Counted from the stretch's first letter, positions 38,926-49,488 are shown. The stretch is 64,000 nt of DNA from Xanthomonas cissicola (GCF_008801575.1 NZ_VZPL01000015.1:28163-92162), one strand, 5' to 3'. The notes: generated by a model not told the origin, from the sequence alone. Made by a program: numbers and translations.

Positions 38926-39810
38926 TCAGTCGATGTAGCGCTTGAGCAGATCGCCGTACGCATCGATGCGACGGTCGCGCAGGAATGGCCAAATGCGGCG
39001 CACATGTTCGCTGCGTTGCAGGTCGACATCGCAGATCAGTACGGTCGGGTCCTGGCCGGCTTCGGCAATGAACTCGCCCTGCGGCCCCAGCACATGGCTG
39101 TTGCCCCAGAACTGGATGCCCGATGCGCCCAGCGGGGAGGGCTCATGGCCGACCCGGTTGCACGACAGTACCGGCACGCCGTTGGCGACCGCATGGCCGC
39201 GATGGCTGAGGATCCAGGCATCGCGCTGGCGCTCCTGCTCCGGCTGCTGGTCGTCCGGATCCCAACCGATCGCCGTGGGGTAGAGCAGCAGCTCCGCACC
39301 GGCCAGCGCCATCAGGCGCGCCGCTTCCGGATACCACTGGTCCCAGCACACCAGCACGCCAAGGCGGCCCACCGAGGTATCGATCGGCGTGAAGCCCAGA
39401 TCGCCCGGAGTGAAATAGAACTTCTCGTAGAAGCCCGGATCGTCGGGGATGTGCATCTTGCGGTACTTGCCGAGCAGGCGGCCGTCCTTTTCGAACACCA
39501 CTGCGGTGTTGTGATACAGGCCGGCCGCGCGGCGTTCGAACAGCGATGCGACCAGCACCACGCCGTGCTGCTTGGCCAGCGCGCTCAGACGCTCGGTGCT
39601 GGGGCCGGGAATCGGCTCGGCCAGGTTGAATTCGTCCACCGACTCGTGCTGGCAGAAATACGCACCGTTATGCAGTTCCTGCAGCAGCACCAGCTTGGCG
39701 CCCTGCGCGGCGGCTTCGGCCACGCGCGATGCGATGACGGCCAGGTTGGCCTCGGCGTCGCCGTGGTTGCGCTCCTGGATCAGCGCGACGGGGAGGAGAT
39801 GACGGGTCAT
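38926..39810 (-). CDS. aguB: N-carbamoylputrescine amidase
   Basis: 294-residue nitrilase-superfamily enzyme. Catalytic residues are Glu45 (LLQELHNGAYFC), Lys118 (KYRKMHIPDDP) and Cys155 (GVLVCWDQWYPE). It hydrolyses N-carbamoylputrescine to putrescine, the second step of the agmatine pathway, and the gene for the first step (aguA) lies directly upstream. The ATG at 39810 is chosen; the open frame begins at 39852. Confidence 0.93.
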   Translation of the reverse strand: MTRHLLPVALIQERNHGDAEANLAVIASRVAEAAAQGAKLVLLQELHNGAYFCQHESVDEFNLAEPIPGPSTERLSALAKQHGVVLVASLFERRAAGLYHNTAVVFEKDGRLLGKYRKMHIPDDPGFYEKFYFTPGDLGFTPIDTSVGRLGVLVCWDQWYPEAARLMALAGAELLLYPTAIGWDPDDQQPEQERQRDAWILSHRGHAVANGVPVLSCNRVGHEPSPLGASGIQFWGNSHVLGPQGEFIAEAGQDPTVLICDVDLQRSEHVRRIWPFLRDRRIDAYGDLLKRYID

Positions 39811-39934
39811 GGCAGCATCCAACGTAAGTAGCGCACTAAGGTAGCGCGCCATGGCGTAACACCGGCCTGCCGGCCGGAACAGGAGCCACGCGCGGTCTGT
39901 GCGGCCGCAACGCAGGCGAGGTTTGCAACTGCGC

Positions 39935-40969
39935 TCAGGCCGCGAGCAGGCCTGCAGGTAATTGCATGGTCAGGCAATGCAGGCTGCCGTTCTGCCAGAT
40001 CAGCGCACGGCACGGCACCGGCACGATCTCGTGGTGCGGGAATGCCTGCGCCAGCACCGCCTGCGCGGTTGCATCGGCCGCATCCCCATAGGCCGGCATC
40101 AGCACCGCGCCGTTGACGATCAAAAAATTGGCATACGACGCAGCCAGCCGGCGGCCTTCGTCGAGAATGGGCTGTGCCCACGGCAGCACAAATAGCCGAT
40201 ACGGCTGCCCGTCGGCCTTGCGCAGCGCGGCCAATTCGGCGCCCATCGCCTGCAGCTCGACGTAATGCGAATCGCTGGCCACATCGCAGCCTTGATAGAC
40301 GATCGCATCCGGGCCGGCAAAGCGCGCCAACGTATCGATATGCGCGTCGGTATCGTCGCCTTCCAGGTAGCCATGATCCAGCCACAGCACGCGCTCCTGC
40401 GCCAGCCATGTGGCCAGATCGCTGCTGAGCGATTCGCGCGTGCGCTGCGGGTGCCGCTCATGCAGGCACTTCCAGGTGGTCAGCAGCGTGCCGGCGCCAT
40501 CGGTCTCGATTGCGCCGCCTTCCAGGGCGAAGTCGACGGTCTCCACCTGCGCCGGCACGAACACCTGTGCGGCATCCAGCGAGCTCACCAACTGATCGTC
40601 CAGGCTGGCTTCGAACTTGCCGCCCCAACCGGTGAAACGGAAATCCATCAACCGGAAGCCGGCTTCCTGGCGCAGTGTGATCGGGCCCGAATCGCGCAGC
40701 CAGGTGTCGTTGTAGGCGGCGATCACGAAACGCACGCGCGTCATGTCCACCCGCGCCGAACGCAGCCGCGCCTCGGCATAGATCTGCAGATCGTCGTCGG
40801 CCACACAGATGACCACCGGCTCGAAGCGGGAGATCGCCGTGACCAGCGCAATATAGGTTTCTTCCACGTCGGCCAGGCGCTCGGCCCAATCGGTACCGGC
40901 ATGCGGCCACGCGAGCAACACGGCGGATTGGGGTTCCCACTCGGCGGGAAAGCGAAGACGGTCGGTCAT
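39935..40969 (-). CDS. aguA: Agmatine deiminase
   Basis: 344-residue PPAD-family enzyme: AEWEPQSAVLLAWPH at the N terminus, NDTWLRDSGPI, LEGGAIETDG, and the C-terminal catalytic Cys332 in GSLHCLTMQLP. It converts agmatine to N-carbamoylputrescine plus ammonia. First gene of the leftward agu cluster, 124 bases upstream of aguB. An ATG three codons earlier (40978) is possible. Confidence 0.93.
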   Translation of the reverse strand: MTDRLRFPAEWEPQSAVLLAWPHAGTDWAERLADVEETYIALVTAISRFEPVVICVADDDLQIYAEARLRSARVDMTRVRFVIAAYNDTWLRDSGPITLRQEAGFRLMDFRFTGWGGKFEASLDDQLVSSLDAAQVFVPAQVETVDFALEGGAIETDGAGTLLTTWKCLHERHPQRTRESLSSDLATWLAQERVLWLDHGYLEGDDTDAHIDTLARFAGPDAIVYQGCDVASDSHYVELQAMGAELAALRKADGQPYRLFVLPWAQPILDEGRRLAASYANFLIVNGAVLMPAYGDAADATAQAVLAQAFPHHEIVPVPCRALIWQNGSLHCLTMQLPAGLLAA

Positions 40970-41203
40970 GCCAGGCAAATACTCATCTTGGTGTGCGGGC
41001 CATCGCCCGCACGTTCAACGATATCCCGCACGTTGATGCGGGCTCTTGCGATCCAGGCGCTGATCGCCGCGCCCGGCCTTCTGACAGCATTGCAGCAACG
41101 CATGTCCGGCTACTGACGGACCCGGTACACCTTGCGATGCGACTCGTACAGCCGGTGTGCGGAGGCGGATGCCAGCACCTGCGGCCGAGCCGTCACCAAC
41201 GCC

Positions 41204-41545
41204 TCAGCGGATCGGCGGCTTGGGCCCGATCTCGTCGGCATCGGCCTTGTTGGCCACCACGTCGATCACCTTGCTCTTTTCGAAGTAAACGGTGAAGGCC
41301 GGATACACCCAGCGATGGATGGTCGGCCACTGGCGCTTTTGGCCGCCGCGCGGGTCGAGCTTTTCCTGTGGCGCGCCGTAGCGGCCTTCGACCTGGCTCA
41401 TGCTCTCGCCGCGCAAAGGCAGGGCGGCGGCAGGCTTCTGCTGTGCGCGGTCGACCAGCAGTGTATCGGCCGAAGCAACGGCACTGATCCCCATCAGCGC
41501 GATTGCGAGCACGGCTGGCGGCATCACAAACAAACGGTTACGCAT
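41204..41545 (-). CDS. Small secreted conserved protein, function unknown
   Basis: 113 residues with a signal peptide (RLFVMPPAVLAIALMGISAV, cut after ASA) and a mature region SMSQVEGRYGAPQEK... PTIHRWVYPAFTVYFEKSKVID. The RYGAP/WVYP/FTVYFE pattern is familiar from small periplasmic SmpA/OmlA-like proteins of gammaproteobacteria, but no function is known to me. It stands alone between aguA and rpmJ. Confidence 0.72.
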   Translation of the reverse strand: MRNRLFVMPPAVLAIALMGISAVASADTLLVDRAQQKPAAALPLRGESMSQVEGRYGAPQEKLDPRGGQKRQWPTIHRWVYPAFTVYFEKSKVIDVVANKADADEIGPKPPIR

Positions 41546-41740
41546 GTCATCTACTCCCCAGTGGACAAGATTTCAGATGTTGATTACAGCAAAAAACGAC
41601 GCTAGGCGCTGCTGAGACACGGCTGACCTGGCGCCGCCGCGATTGCCCAGGCGCCCCCCGGTGCAGCGGCACCATGTCCTGGCTGGGCGGCGGCCGGCGG
41701 CAGATGCGTGTGCCAACCACCGCCGTGAAGCAGCGGCCAA

Positions 41741-41767
41741 GAAAAAACCGCCCGGAGGCGGCTTTCT
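41741..41767 (-). terminator. Intrinsic terminator of rpmJ
   Basis: Read leftward, a GCCGCC/GGCGG hairpin is followed by a run of six T residues, 26 bases beyond the rpmJ stop. Classic Rho-independent form. Confidence 0.85.
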
Positions 41768-41792
41768 CGGGTCTTGCACGCGCCGCAAAGGC

Positions 41793-41918
41793 TTAGCGCT
41801 GACGCGCCTTGAAACGCGGGTTCGACTTGCAGATCACGAAGACCTTACCGCGGCGGCGGACCACCTTGCAGTCGCGGTGACGGGTCTTCGCAGACTTCAG
41901 GGAGGACAGGACTTTCAT
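41793..41918 (-). CDS. rpmJ: Ribosomal protein L36, zinc-independent type
   Basis: 41 residues, [18 protein letters not shown] then [23 protein letters not shown]. It lacks the CxxC pair of the zinc-binding form, leaving Cys17 and Cys30, so it is the C-minus type that can replace zinc-binding L36 when zinc is scarce. The start at 41918 follows GGAGGACAGG-like purine-rich sequence. A terminator follows. Confidence 0.93.
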
Positions 41919-42090
41919 GGCACACCTCGGCGTAAACGGTTGGATTCGATGGAAGAGTGCCCGCAATCGAGGGTGCACCCGGAATTAAGCCGGCAATTCT
42001 AACCGGCTTTTCGTCGTGCTTTCAAGTGGTTGCAGCGCGATCGCGGCGAGCGGCGCTACACTACGGCCTGATGACCTTCCGGAAACCTGA

Positions 42091-42774
42091 ATGACCGACC
42101 TGTCGCCCGTCCTCACCATCGATGGCCCCTCCGGTGCCGGCAAGGGCACCGTGAGCCGGATCGTGGCCGCCCGGCTGGGCTGGCATTACCTCGATTCGGG
42201 TGCACTGTATCGCGCTGTCGGAGTCGCTGCGAGCTGGGCCGACCTGGATGTCTCCGACCCGGCAGCGCTGGTGCGCTGCACCTTCGACACCAAGGTGGAA
42301 TTCGACGATGCGGGAGAGGCAGGGTTGCGCGTGCTGGTTAATGGTGCAGACGCGACCGGTGAGCTGCGCCTGGAAACTACCGGCGCGCTGGCCTCGGCCA
42401 TTGCGGCCATTCCCGAGGTTCGCAGCGCCCTGAAGGAGCGCCAACGTGCATTCAGGCGCGCGCCCGGCCTGGTTGCCGACGGGCGCGACATGGGCACGGT
42501 GATCTTTCCCGATGCTGCCTACAAGGTGTTTCTGACCGCCAGTGCCGAAGAACGTGCGGGTCGTCGCCATAAACAGTTGATGGAAAAGGGTGTTTCGGTT
42601 ATCTTTGACGACCTGCTGCGCGAGATCATGGCCCGTGATGCCCGTGATGCGCAGCGGGTGGTGGCGCCATTGCGGCCGGCCGAAGACGCCGTGCTGATCG
42701 ATACCAGCGGAATGGGAATCGAAGATGTCGTCCAGCGTGTGGTCGGGTTGCTCGCAGGCCGCACGCCGTCGTAA
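42091..42774 (+). CDS. cmk: Cytidylate kinase
   Basis: 227 residues. P-loop [14 protein letters not shown] near the N terminus, [11 protein letters not shown], and the NMP-binding [13 protein letters not shown] motif. Phosphorylates CMP and dCMP. It precedes rpsA as in most gammaproteobacteria. Confidence 0.95.
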   Translation: MTDLSPVLTIDGPSGAGKGTVSRIVAARLGWHYLDSGALYRAVGVAASWADLDVSDPAALVRCTFDTKVEFDDAGEAGLRVLVNGADATGELRLETTGALASAIAAIPEVRSALKERQRAFRRAPGLVADGRDMGTVIFPDAAYKVFLTASAEERAGRRHKQLMEKGVSVIFDDLLREIMARDARDAQRVVAPLRPAEDAVLIDTSGMGIEDVVQRVVGLLAGRTPS

Positions 42775-42956
42775 GCGTTTCGCAAGCGGGTTTGCCCCGC
42801 CGACCGTGAGGCGTTCCAAAGCTCCGTCGCGCATCCTGCGTGGCGGTTCTATGACTTCCAACCGACTCGCTGTCCGGAGTCGACCAACAGGCTGGGCGGT
42901 TCGCATCTGTCGCACTCCGACGATCGGCGCCCGTGTGTTCAACTGAGTAAATTCAA

Positions 42957-44642
42957 ATGACAGAATCTTTTGCAGAACTGTTCGAAGCCAGTCAAGCCAA
43001 TCTGGCGAAGCTGAAGCCGGGCTCCATCGTCACCGGTACCGTCGTGGAAGTTCGCGGCGACGTGGTGGTGATCAACGCTGGCCTGAAGTCCGAAGGCATC
43101 GTGCCGATCGAGCAGTTCCGTAACGACGCTGGCGAGATCGATGTCGGCGTCGGCGACCAGGTCAAGGTTGCCCTCGATTCCATCGAGAACGGCTTCGGCG
43201 AAACCGTGTTGTCGCGCGAGAAGGCCAAGCGCGCGATGGTGTGGGACGAGCTGGAAGAAGCGTTGGAAAAGAACGAGACCATCACCGGCCGCATCAGTGG
43301 CAAGGTCAAGGGTGGTTTCACCGTGGACATCAAGGATGTCCGCGCATTCCTGCCTGGTTCGCTGGTGGATGTGCGCCCGGTGCGCGACCCGGCCTACCTG
43401 GAAGGCAAGGAACTGGAGTTCAAGCTGATCAAGCTGGACCGCAAGCGCAACAACGTGGTGGTTTCGCGTCGTGCAGTGGTCGAAAGCGAGCACTCGGAAG
43501 AGCGCGAGCAGCTGATGGACAAGCTGCAGGAAGGCGCGATCCTGAAGGGTGTCGTCAAGAACCTGACCGACTACGGCGCATTCGTGGACCTGGGCGGTAT
43601 CGACGGCCTGCTGCACATCACCGACATGGCCTGGAAGCGCGTGCGCCATCCGTCCGAAGTCGTCAACGTCGGCGACGAGCTGGACGTGCGCGTGCTGAAG
43701 TTCGATCGCGAGCGTAACCGCGTCAGCCTCGGCCTGAAGCAGCTGGGCGAAGATCCGTGGGACAACATCGCGCGTCGTTACCCGGCCAACAGCCGCGTGT
43801 TCGGCAAGGTCTCCAACGTCACCGATTACGGCGCGTTCGTCGAGATCGAGCCGGGCGTCGAAGGTCTGGTGCACGTCTCCGAGATGGATTGGACCAACAA
43901 GAACGTCAACCCGTCCAAGGTTGTGCAGGTGGGTGACGAAGTCGAAGTGATGGTGCTGGATGTCGACGAGGAGCGTCGCCGCATCTCGCTGGGCATGAAG
44001 CAGGTCGCCGCCAATCCGTGGGAAACCTTCGCTGCCACCCACAAGAAGAACGACAAGGTGTCCGGTCAGATCAAGTCGATCACCGACTTCGGCATCTTCA
44101 TCGGCCTGGACGGCGGCATCGACGGTCTGGTGCACCTGTCCGACATCAGCTGGAACACCACCGGCGAAGATGTCGTGCGCAACTACAAGAAGGGCGACAC
44201 GCTGGAAGCCGTCGTGCTGGCAGTGGACCCGGAACGTGAGCGCATCAGCCTGGGCGTCAAGCAGCTGGAGCAGGACCCGTTCGGTCAGTACATGGCGTCC
44301 AACCCGAAGGGTTCGAAGGTCGAAGGCGTGGTCCGTGAAGTGGATGCCAAGGGCGCCACGATCGACCTGGCCGATGGCATCGAAGGCTACGTCGCTGCAC
44401 GCGACATCGCCAACGAGCGCGTCGACGATGCGACCCAGCACCTGAAGGTCGGCGACAAGATCGAAGCCAAGTTCGTGGGTATGGACCGTAAGGGCCGCAC
44501 CCTGCAGCTGTCGATCAAGGCCAAGGACGATGCCGAAATGCGCGAAACGTTGGAGGACTATCAGTCCGCTTCCGCATCGGGCGGCATGACTCAGCTGGGC
44601 GCGCTGCTGCGTGCGCAGTTGAACAACAACAAGTCCGAGTAA
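42957..44642 (+). CDS. rpsA: 30S ribosomal protein S1
   Basis: 561 residues with six S1 RNA-binding repeats, each with the usual ending of the form RISLGMKQ or RVSLGLKQL. It binds mRNA on the 30S subunit and assists initiation. The 182-base cmk-rpsA gap probably holds its promoter. A strong hairpin follows the stop. Confidence 0.97.
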   Translation: MTESFAELFEASQANLAKLKPGSIVTGTVVEVRGDVVVINAGLKSEGIVPIEQFRNDAGEIDVGVGDQVKVALDSIENGFGETVLSREKAKRAMVWDELEEALEKNETITGRISGKVKGGFTVDIKDVRAFLPGSLVDVRPVRDPAYLEGKELEFKLIKLDRKRNNVVVSRRAVVESEHSEEREQLMDKLQEGAILKGVVKNLTDYGAFVDLGGIDGLLHITDMAWKRVRHPSEVVNVGDELDVRVLKFDRERNRVSLGLKQLGEDPWDNIARRYPANSRVFGKVSNVTDYGAFVEIEPGVEGLVHVSEMDWTNKNVNPSKVVQVGDEVEVMVLDVDEERRRISLGMKQVAANPWETFAATHKKNDKVSGQIKSITDFGIFIGLDGGIDGLVHLSDISWNTTGEDVVRNYKKGDTLEAVVLAVDPERERISLGVKQLEQDPFGQYMASNPKGSKVEGVVREVDAKGATIDLADGIEGYVAARDIANERVDDATQHLKVGDKIEAKFVGMDRKGRTLQLSIKAKDDAEMRETLEDYQSASASGGMTQLGALLRAQLNNNKSE

Positions 44643-44670
44643 GCGCGTAGCGCTCGCAAGAGCGTAATGG

Positions 44671-44696
44671 ATCGGCCCGGGCTTGCCCGGGCCGAT
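44671..44696. terminator. Hairpin between rpsA and ihfB
   Basis: Perfect 12-bp stem (ATCGGCCCGGGC and complement) around TT, 28 bases after rpsA. Without a clear U-tract it may attenuate rather than fully end transcription before ihfB. Confidence 0.7.
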
Positions 44697-44730
44697 TCCG
44701 ATGTGTCAGTCGAAAAAAGCAAGTCTTCCC

Positions 44731-45042
44731 ATGACCAAGTCCGAATTGATTGAAATCCTGGCGCGACGCCAAGCGCATCTGAAGTCGGACGACGTAGATC
44801 TGGCAGTCAAGTCGCTGCTGGAAATGATGGGGCAGGCCCTCTCCGACGGTGATCGGATCGAAATTCGCGGGTTCGGCAGTTTTTCGCTGCATTACCGTCC
44901 GCCACGGTTGGGACGTAATCCCAAGACCGGCGAGTCGGTCGCGCTGCCGGGCAAGCATGTTCCCCACTTCAAGCCGGGCAAGGAATTGCGTGAGCGCGTG
45001 AGCTCCGTGGTGCCTGTGGATGTGGCCGATACGGCAGACTGA
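44731..45042 (+). CDS. ihfB: Integration host factor subunit beta
   Basis: 103 residues beginning [17 protein letters not shown], with the DNA-binding arm [21 protein letters not shown]. Pairs with IhfA to bend DNA. The ATG at 44731 matches the family; the frame opens earlier, inside the terminator. Confidence 0.95.
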   Translation: MTKSELIEILARRQAHLKSDDVDLAVKSLLEMMGQALSDGDRIEIRGFGSFSLHYRPPRLGRNPKTGESVALPGKHVPHFKPGKELRERVSSVVPVDVADTAD

Positions 45043-45108
45043 AGCCATTCTGGCGCTGCGTTTATGTCGTCTCGGTTAAGCTAGTTCGCTTCCCGACGGA
45101 GTCTCGCC

Positions 45109-45414
45109 ATGAAGGTGCTTCGCTTGCTGGTGATGTTGGCCTTCCTGCTGGTCGGTCTGATCATTGGTGCGGTTAATTCCCAGGATGTCACGCTCGATTT
45201 CCTGTTCTCCAGCGTGCATACCAGTTCGGGCGTCGCGATCATCGTCGCGCTGCTGGTCGGTGTGTTGATCGGTGCCGGCATGGTGCTGGTCAGTGTGGTC
45301 ATTCCCCTCTATTCCAAACTGCGCCAGGCCAACAAGGCTGTTGCGGTCAGTCGCGCCGACGCCAGGCCTGTCACGCCTGCGACCGTCGAGCCGCGCCCCA
45401 TCGATGGACTGTAA
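45109..45414 (+). CDS. lapA: LapA-family inner-membrane protein
   Basis: 101 residues with two membrane helices (LVMLAFLLVGLIIGAVNSQ and IIVALLVGVLIGAGMVLV), the DUF1049 pattern. Works with LapB in controlling lipopolysaccharide synthesis and sits six bases upstream of it. Confidence 0.87.
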   Translation: MKVLRLLVMLAFLLVGLIIGAVNSQDVTLDFLFSSVHTSSGVAIIVALLVGVLIGAGMVLVSVVIPLYSKLRQANKAVAVSRADARPVTPATVEPRPIDGL

Positions 45415-45420
45415 CGACGT

Positions 45421-46599
45421 ATGGACTTTCTGACCGAGTGGATCTGGTTCTTCCTGTTCGTGCCGCTGGCTGCCCTTGGTGGATGGATCGTCGGCCGTCG
45501 TGGCGGTCAACGTCATGGCGACACGCAGGTCAGTCGTCTTTCCAGCACGTATTTCCGCGGGTTGAACTATCTGCTCAACGAACAGCCGGACAAGGCGATC
45601 GAGCTGTTTTTGCATATCGCCGAACTGGACAAGGAAACCTTCGAGACCCAGGTCGCGTTGGGGCATCTGTTCCGTCGCCGTGGTGAAGTGGACCGCGCGA
45701 TCCGCCTGCATCAGGGCCTGGTGCAGCGTGGCGACCTGACCGATCAGCGACGCGTCCAGGCATTGCTGGCGCTCGGCGAGGACTATATGAAGTCAGGTCT
45801 GCTGGATCGTGCCGAAACGGTCTTTACCGAATTGGCGCAACTGGACCAGCGCGCGCCGCAGGCGCTGCGCCACCTGATCGGCATCTATCAGGCCGAGCGC
45901 GATTGGGAAAAGGCGATCGACAACGCCACCCGCTATGAAGAAGTGACCGGCGAGCCGATGGGCAAGCTGATCTCGCAATTCGAATGCGAACTGGCTGACC
46001 GCTATCGCGGCCTGGGCAAGACCGACGATGCGCTACAAGCGATCGCGCGTGCCTACCAGGCCGATGGCACCTCCGTGCGCGCCGGCATTCTGGAAGGACG
46101 CATCGAAGCCGAGCGCGGCCACGACGAAGCGGCGGTGCGCGCTTTCGAACGTGCTGCCCGGCATGATCCGGAATACCTGCCCGAGATCATTCCCGCATTG
46201 ATGGCCGCGTATCGACGGGTCGGCGATATCGCCGGCGCACGCAACTTCCTGTCGGAGATGACCGAGCACTATCGTGGCATTGCGCCGGTGCTGGCGCTGA
46301 CCCAGTTGATGGAAGCCCAGGATGGCGTCGCACCTGCGCTGGCCTATCTTGGCCGCCAGCTCAAGGATCGCCCGTCGGTGCGTGGTGAGTCGGCGTTGAT
46401 CGACCTCACCCTGGCTGAGGGGAGCGACCCGGTCGGCACCTTGCAGGACCTCAAGCACATCACCGACCAGTTGCTGGTGCGCAATCCGAGCTACCGATGC
46501 ACACGCTGCGGCTTTGGTGCCAAGACGCATCACTGGCAATGCCCGAGCTGCAAGGAATGGGGTACGGTCAAGCCGCTGTTGAACTACGCGGTGGTCTGA
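45421..46599 (+). CDS. lapB: Lipopolysaccharide assembly protein B (YciM)
   Basis: 392 residues: an N-terminal membrane anchor, about nine TPR repeats (from FRGLNYLLNEQPDKAIELF) and a C-terminal rubredoxin-like zinc knuckle with two CxxC pairs (CTRCGF and CPSC). In E. coli it tunes LpxC degradation through FtsH. The stop overlaps the next gene (TGATG). Confidence 0.92.
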   Translation: MDFLTEWIWFFLFVPLAALGGWIVGRRGGQRHGDTQVSRLSSTYFRGLNYLLNEQPDKAIELFLHIAELDKETFETQVALGHLFRRRGEVDRAIRLHQGLVQRGDLTDQRRVQALLALGEDYMKSGLLDRAETVFTELAQLDQRAPQALRHLIGIYQAERDWEKAIDNATRYEEVTGEPMGKLISQFECELADRYRGLGKTDDALQAIARAYQADGTSVRAGILEGRIEAERGHDEAAVRAFERAARHDPEYLPEIIPALMAAYRRVGDIAGARNFLSEMTEHYRGIAPVLALTQLMEAQDGVAPALAYLGRQLKDRPSVRGESALIDLTLAEGSDPVGTLQDLKHITDQLLVRNPSYRCTRCGFGAKTHHWQCPSCKEWGTVKPLLNYAVV

Positions 46600-47567
46600 T
46601 GGTGTGGCTGTGGTGCGTGCTGCACCTGCTGGTCGCGGCACTGGGGACCTGGGGGCTGCGGCGCTATGCCTTGCACCGCCGCCTGCTCGATCATCCCGGT
46701 GAACGGCGTAGCCACGTGGTGGCAACCCCGCGCGGCGGCGGCATGGCGATTGTGGCGGCGATCTTGCTGGGCTGCGTTGCAGCTTGCGCGCTATGGCCGA
46801 CATCTCGGCTGACGGTCTGCTGGTTCGCGGCGGGCGTGGTCGCAGTGGCCGGGGTGGGCTGGTGGGACGACCACCGTCCGCTTTCGGCAAGGCTGCGGTT
46901 CTCGATCCACCTGGCTGCCTCGGTGGCATTGGGCGCCTTGGTCTGGCATGGCACAGGCAGCGTGTGGGATGGAGTGCTGACTGCCGCTGCGTCCGTGATG
47001 TTGATCAATGTCTGGAATTTCATGGATGGCATCAACGGTCTGGCCAGCACCCAGGCGGCATTGGCCGCCCTGGGATTCTCGCTGGTAGCGCCTGCCGGTT
47101 GGTCGTGGGCAGGTCTGGCGGTTGCCGCAGCGTGCCTCGGGTTTGTGCCGTTCAACTTCCCACGTGCGCGCATCTTCATGGGCGATGGCGGCAGCGGTGC
47201 GCTCGGCTATGTGCTGGCGGCGCTATTGGCGCTGAACGTCGCAGGTGGTCAGGTGAGCTGGTGGATCAGCTGGCTCCCGTTAACGGCCTTTCTTGTAGAC
47301 GCCGGCTTCACACTGCTTGCTCGCATGCTCTCCGGGCAACGCTGGTGGGAGCCGCATGCCCAGCACGTGTACCAACGTCTGGCGCGTCTTCTTGAGACGC
47401 ACGTTCCGGTAACGGGCGTTTATTTCGCTTTCAGCCTCATTGCCGTCTGCTTGTACCTGTTAATCCGTCATGATCCGTTCTGGCTGCAGGTGTACGGCGC
47501 GCTGGTATGGGGCATGGGCGCCACTGCGATCTGGCATTTTCTGCGCGATGGATTGCGCAATTCTTGA
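46599..47567 (+). CDS. Undecaprenyl-phosphate sugar-1-phosphate transferase (WecA/WbpL family)
   Basis: 322-residue polytopic membrane enzyme with family motifs GWWDDHRPLSARLRF, INVWNFMDGINGLAS and the catalytic PRARIFMGDGGSG. It starts O-antigen or related glycan synthesis by linking a HexNAc-1-phosphate to undecaprenyl phosphate. Starts in the lapB stop (TGATG); 13 bases before the dehydratase gene. Confidence 0.88.
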   Translation: MVWLWCVLHLLVAALGTWGLRRYALHRRLLDHPGERRSHVVATPRGGGMAIVAAILLGCVAACALWPTSRLTVCWFAAGVVAVAGVGWWDDHRPLSARLRFSIHLAASVALGALVWHGTGSVWDGVLTAAASVMLINVWNFMDGINGLASTQAALAALGFSLVAPAGWSWAGLAVAAACLGFVPFNFPRARIFMGDGGSGALGYVLAALLALNVAGGQVSWWISWLPLTAFLVDAGFTLLARMLSGQRWWEPHAQHVYQRLARLLETHVPVTGVYFAFSLIAVCLYLLIRHDPFWLQVYGALVWGMGATAIWHFLRDGLRNS

Positions 47568-47580
47568 CTAATGGACTTTT

Positions 47581-49488
47581 ATGATTTCCTGGCGTGACCG
47601 TTTGACCAAGGCGCTGCCGCAGATAGCGGTCGTGGTACATGACCTGCTGATGGTGTGGGTGTGCTGGCAGCTGCTGCATGCCGGCCGCTACTCGATGCTA
47701 CGCGACGCGCCGAATCTGCCGCTGTGGGACTGGCGCACAGCGGTGGTGTTGGTGGCGCAGGGCCTGGTGTTCTGGAAGATGGGGTTGTACCGCGGGTTGT
47801 GGCGCTTCGCCTCGGTGCCGGACCTGTGGAACATCTTCAAGGCGAGTTTTCTTGGACTCGTCGCAATCGTGCTGGCGCTGGCGTACGACCGTCTGGATGG
47901 CGTGCCGCTGTCGGTGCTGGTGGTCTATCCATTTGCGTTGTCGGCGCTACTTGGCACGCCGCGTCTGCTGTATCGCGCATGGAAGGATTATCAGATTGCG
48001 CACTCCGGCGATGCCGCGCAGCGCGTGCTGATCCTTGGCGGTGGTCGGGCTGCTGAAGGGTTGGTGCGCGATCTGCGTCGCACCGGCGCATTTGTGCCGG
48101 TCGGGTATTTGGACGACGCCAATAACCTGCATGGGGCCAAGATCCAGGGTCTCAATGTGCTGGGCAATCTGGATCAGGCCGCCGCCATTGCTAAAGAGAC
48201 CGCCGCCAAATTGCTGGTGATCGCAATCCCGTCGCTGGACGCCTCCGGCATGCAGCGCGTCGTGGCGATCTGCGAAAGCACCGGCCTGCCGTTCCGCATG
48301 GTGCCCAAGCTGATCAACGTGCTGGAGGGGCGCTCGTTGCCGGGCGAGTTGAAGGAGGTCGCGATCGAGGACCTGCTCAACCGCAAGCCGGTCACGCCCG
48401 ACTGGCGCCTGATCCGCGACTGGCTGACCAACAAGACCGTGATGGTGACCGGCGCCGGCGGTTCGATCGGTTCGGAAGTCTGCCGCCAGTGCGCGCGCCA
48501 CGGCGCGTGTCGTATCGTGCTGCTGGAAATCGACGAGCTGGCGCTACTGACCATCGACTCGGATCTACGCCGGCTGTTCCCGGATATCGAAGTGGTGCGC
48601 GTGTTAGGCGATTGCGGCGACCCGGCGGTCGTGGCGCATGCGTTGAACACTGCCACGCCGGACGCGGTCTTCCATGCAGCCGCGTACAAGCAGGTGCCGT
48701 TGCTGGAAGAGCAGTTGCGCGAGGCGGTGCGCAACAACGTCCTGGCGACCGAGAACGTGGCGCGCGCCTGCCAGCGTGCACGTATCGAAACCTTCGTCTT
48801 CATCTCCACCGACAAGGCGGTCGAGCCGGTCAACGTGCTGGGCGCAAGTAAGCGCTATGCAGAAATGATCTGCCAAAGCCTTGACGCGCGCGATGCGCCG
48901 ACGCGCTTCATCACCGTGCGCTTCGGCAACGTGCTGGATTCGGCCGGCAGCGTGGTGCCGTTGTTCCGCGAACAGATCCGCCAGGGCGGCCCGGTAACCG
49001 TGACGCATCCGGATGTGACGCGTTACTTCATGACCATACCCGAAGCCTGCCAGCTGGTCATCCAGGCGGCTGCATCTGCGTCGCATGGTGCGATCTATAC
49101 ACTGGACATGGGCGAGCCGGTGCCGATTCGACTGCTTGCCGAGCAGATGATCCGTCTGGCCGGCAAGCAGCCAGGCAAGGACGTGGCGATTCTCTACACC
49201 GGCCTGCGTCCGGGCGAGAAGTTGCACGAGACGCTGTTCTATTCCGACGAAGCCTATCGCCCCACCGCGCACCCCAAAATTCTGGAGGCCGGTGTGCGCG
49301 AGTTCTCGCATGAGCAGGTGCTGCAGCTGGTGATGCGCTTGCGCGAGGCCGTTAACCGCTACGACATCAAAGCGATGGAGACTGTATTGGGCAGCCTGAT
49401 GCCGGATTTCGCGGCTGCTCGACGGAAAGTCGACGCGCGATCTGATACGGTCGTTCCATTCCCCGCACGTGAGGTCAGAAGACTGTAA
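47581..49488 (+). CDS. Membrane nucleotide-sugar 4,6-dehydratase (WbpM/CapD family)
   Basis: 635 residues: N-terminal membrane helices, a CoA-binding-like Rossmann domain (LILGGGRAAEGLVRDL), then the catalytic SDR domain with NAD motif VTGAGGSIGSEVCRQ and FISTDKAVEPVNVLGASKR. Makes UDP-4-keto-6-deoxy-HexNAc for surface glycans. Four residues before the catalytic Lys the sequence has Leu, where classical SDRs have Tyr and WbpM has Met. Functions with the transferase just upstream; stop overlaps galU (TAATG). Confidence 0.88.
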   Translation: MISWRDRLTKALPQIAVVVHDLLMVWVCWQLLHAGRYSMLRDAPNLPLWDWRTAVVLVAQGLVFWKMGLYRGLWRFASVPDLWNIFKASFLGLVAIVLALAYDRLDGVPLSVLVVYPFALSALLGTPRLLYRAWKDYQIAHSGDAAQRVLILGGGRAAEGLVRDLRRTGAFVPVGYLDDANNLHGAKIQGLNVLGNLDQAAAIAKETAAKLLVIAIPSLDASGMQRVVAICESTGLPFRMVPKLINVLEGRSLPGELKEVAIEDLLNRKPVTPDWRLIRDWLTNKTVMVTGAGGSIGSEVCRQCARHGACRIVLLEIDELALLTIDSDLRRLFPDIEVVRVLGDCGDPAVVAHALNTATPDAVFHAAAYKQVPLLEEQLREAVRNNVLATENVARACQRARIETFVFISTDKAVEPVNVLGASKRYAEMICQSLDARDAPTRFITVRFGNVLDSAGSVVPLFREQIRQGGPVTVTHPDVTRYFMTIPEACQLVIQAAASASHGAIYTLDMGEPVPIRLLAEQMIRLAGKQPGKDVAILYTGLRPGEKLHETLFYSDEAYRPTAHPKILEAGVREFSHEQVLQLVMRLREAVNRYDIKAMETVLGSLMPDFAAARRKVDARSDTVVPFPAREVRRL

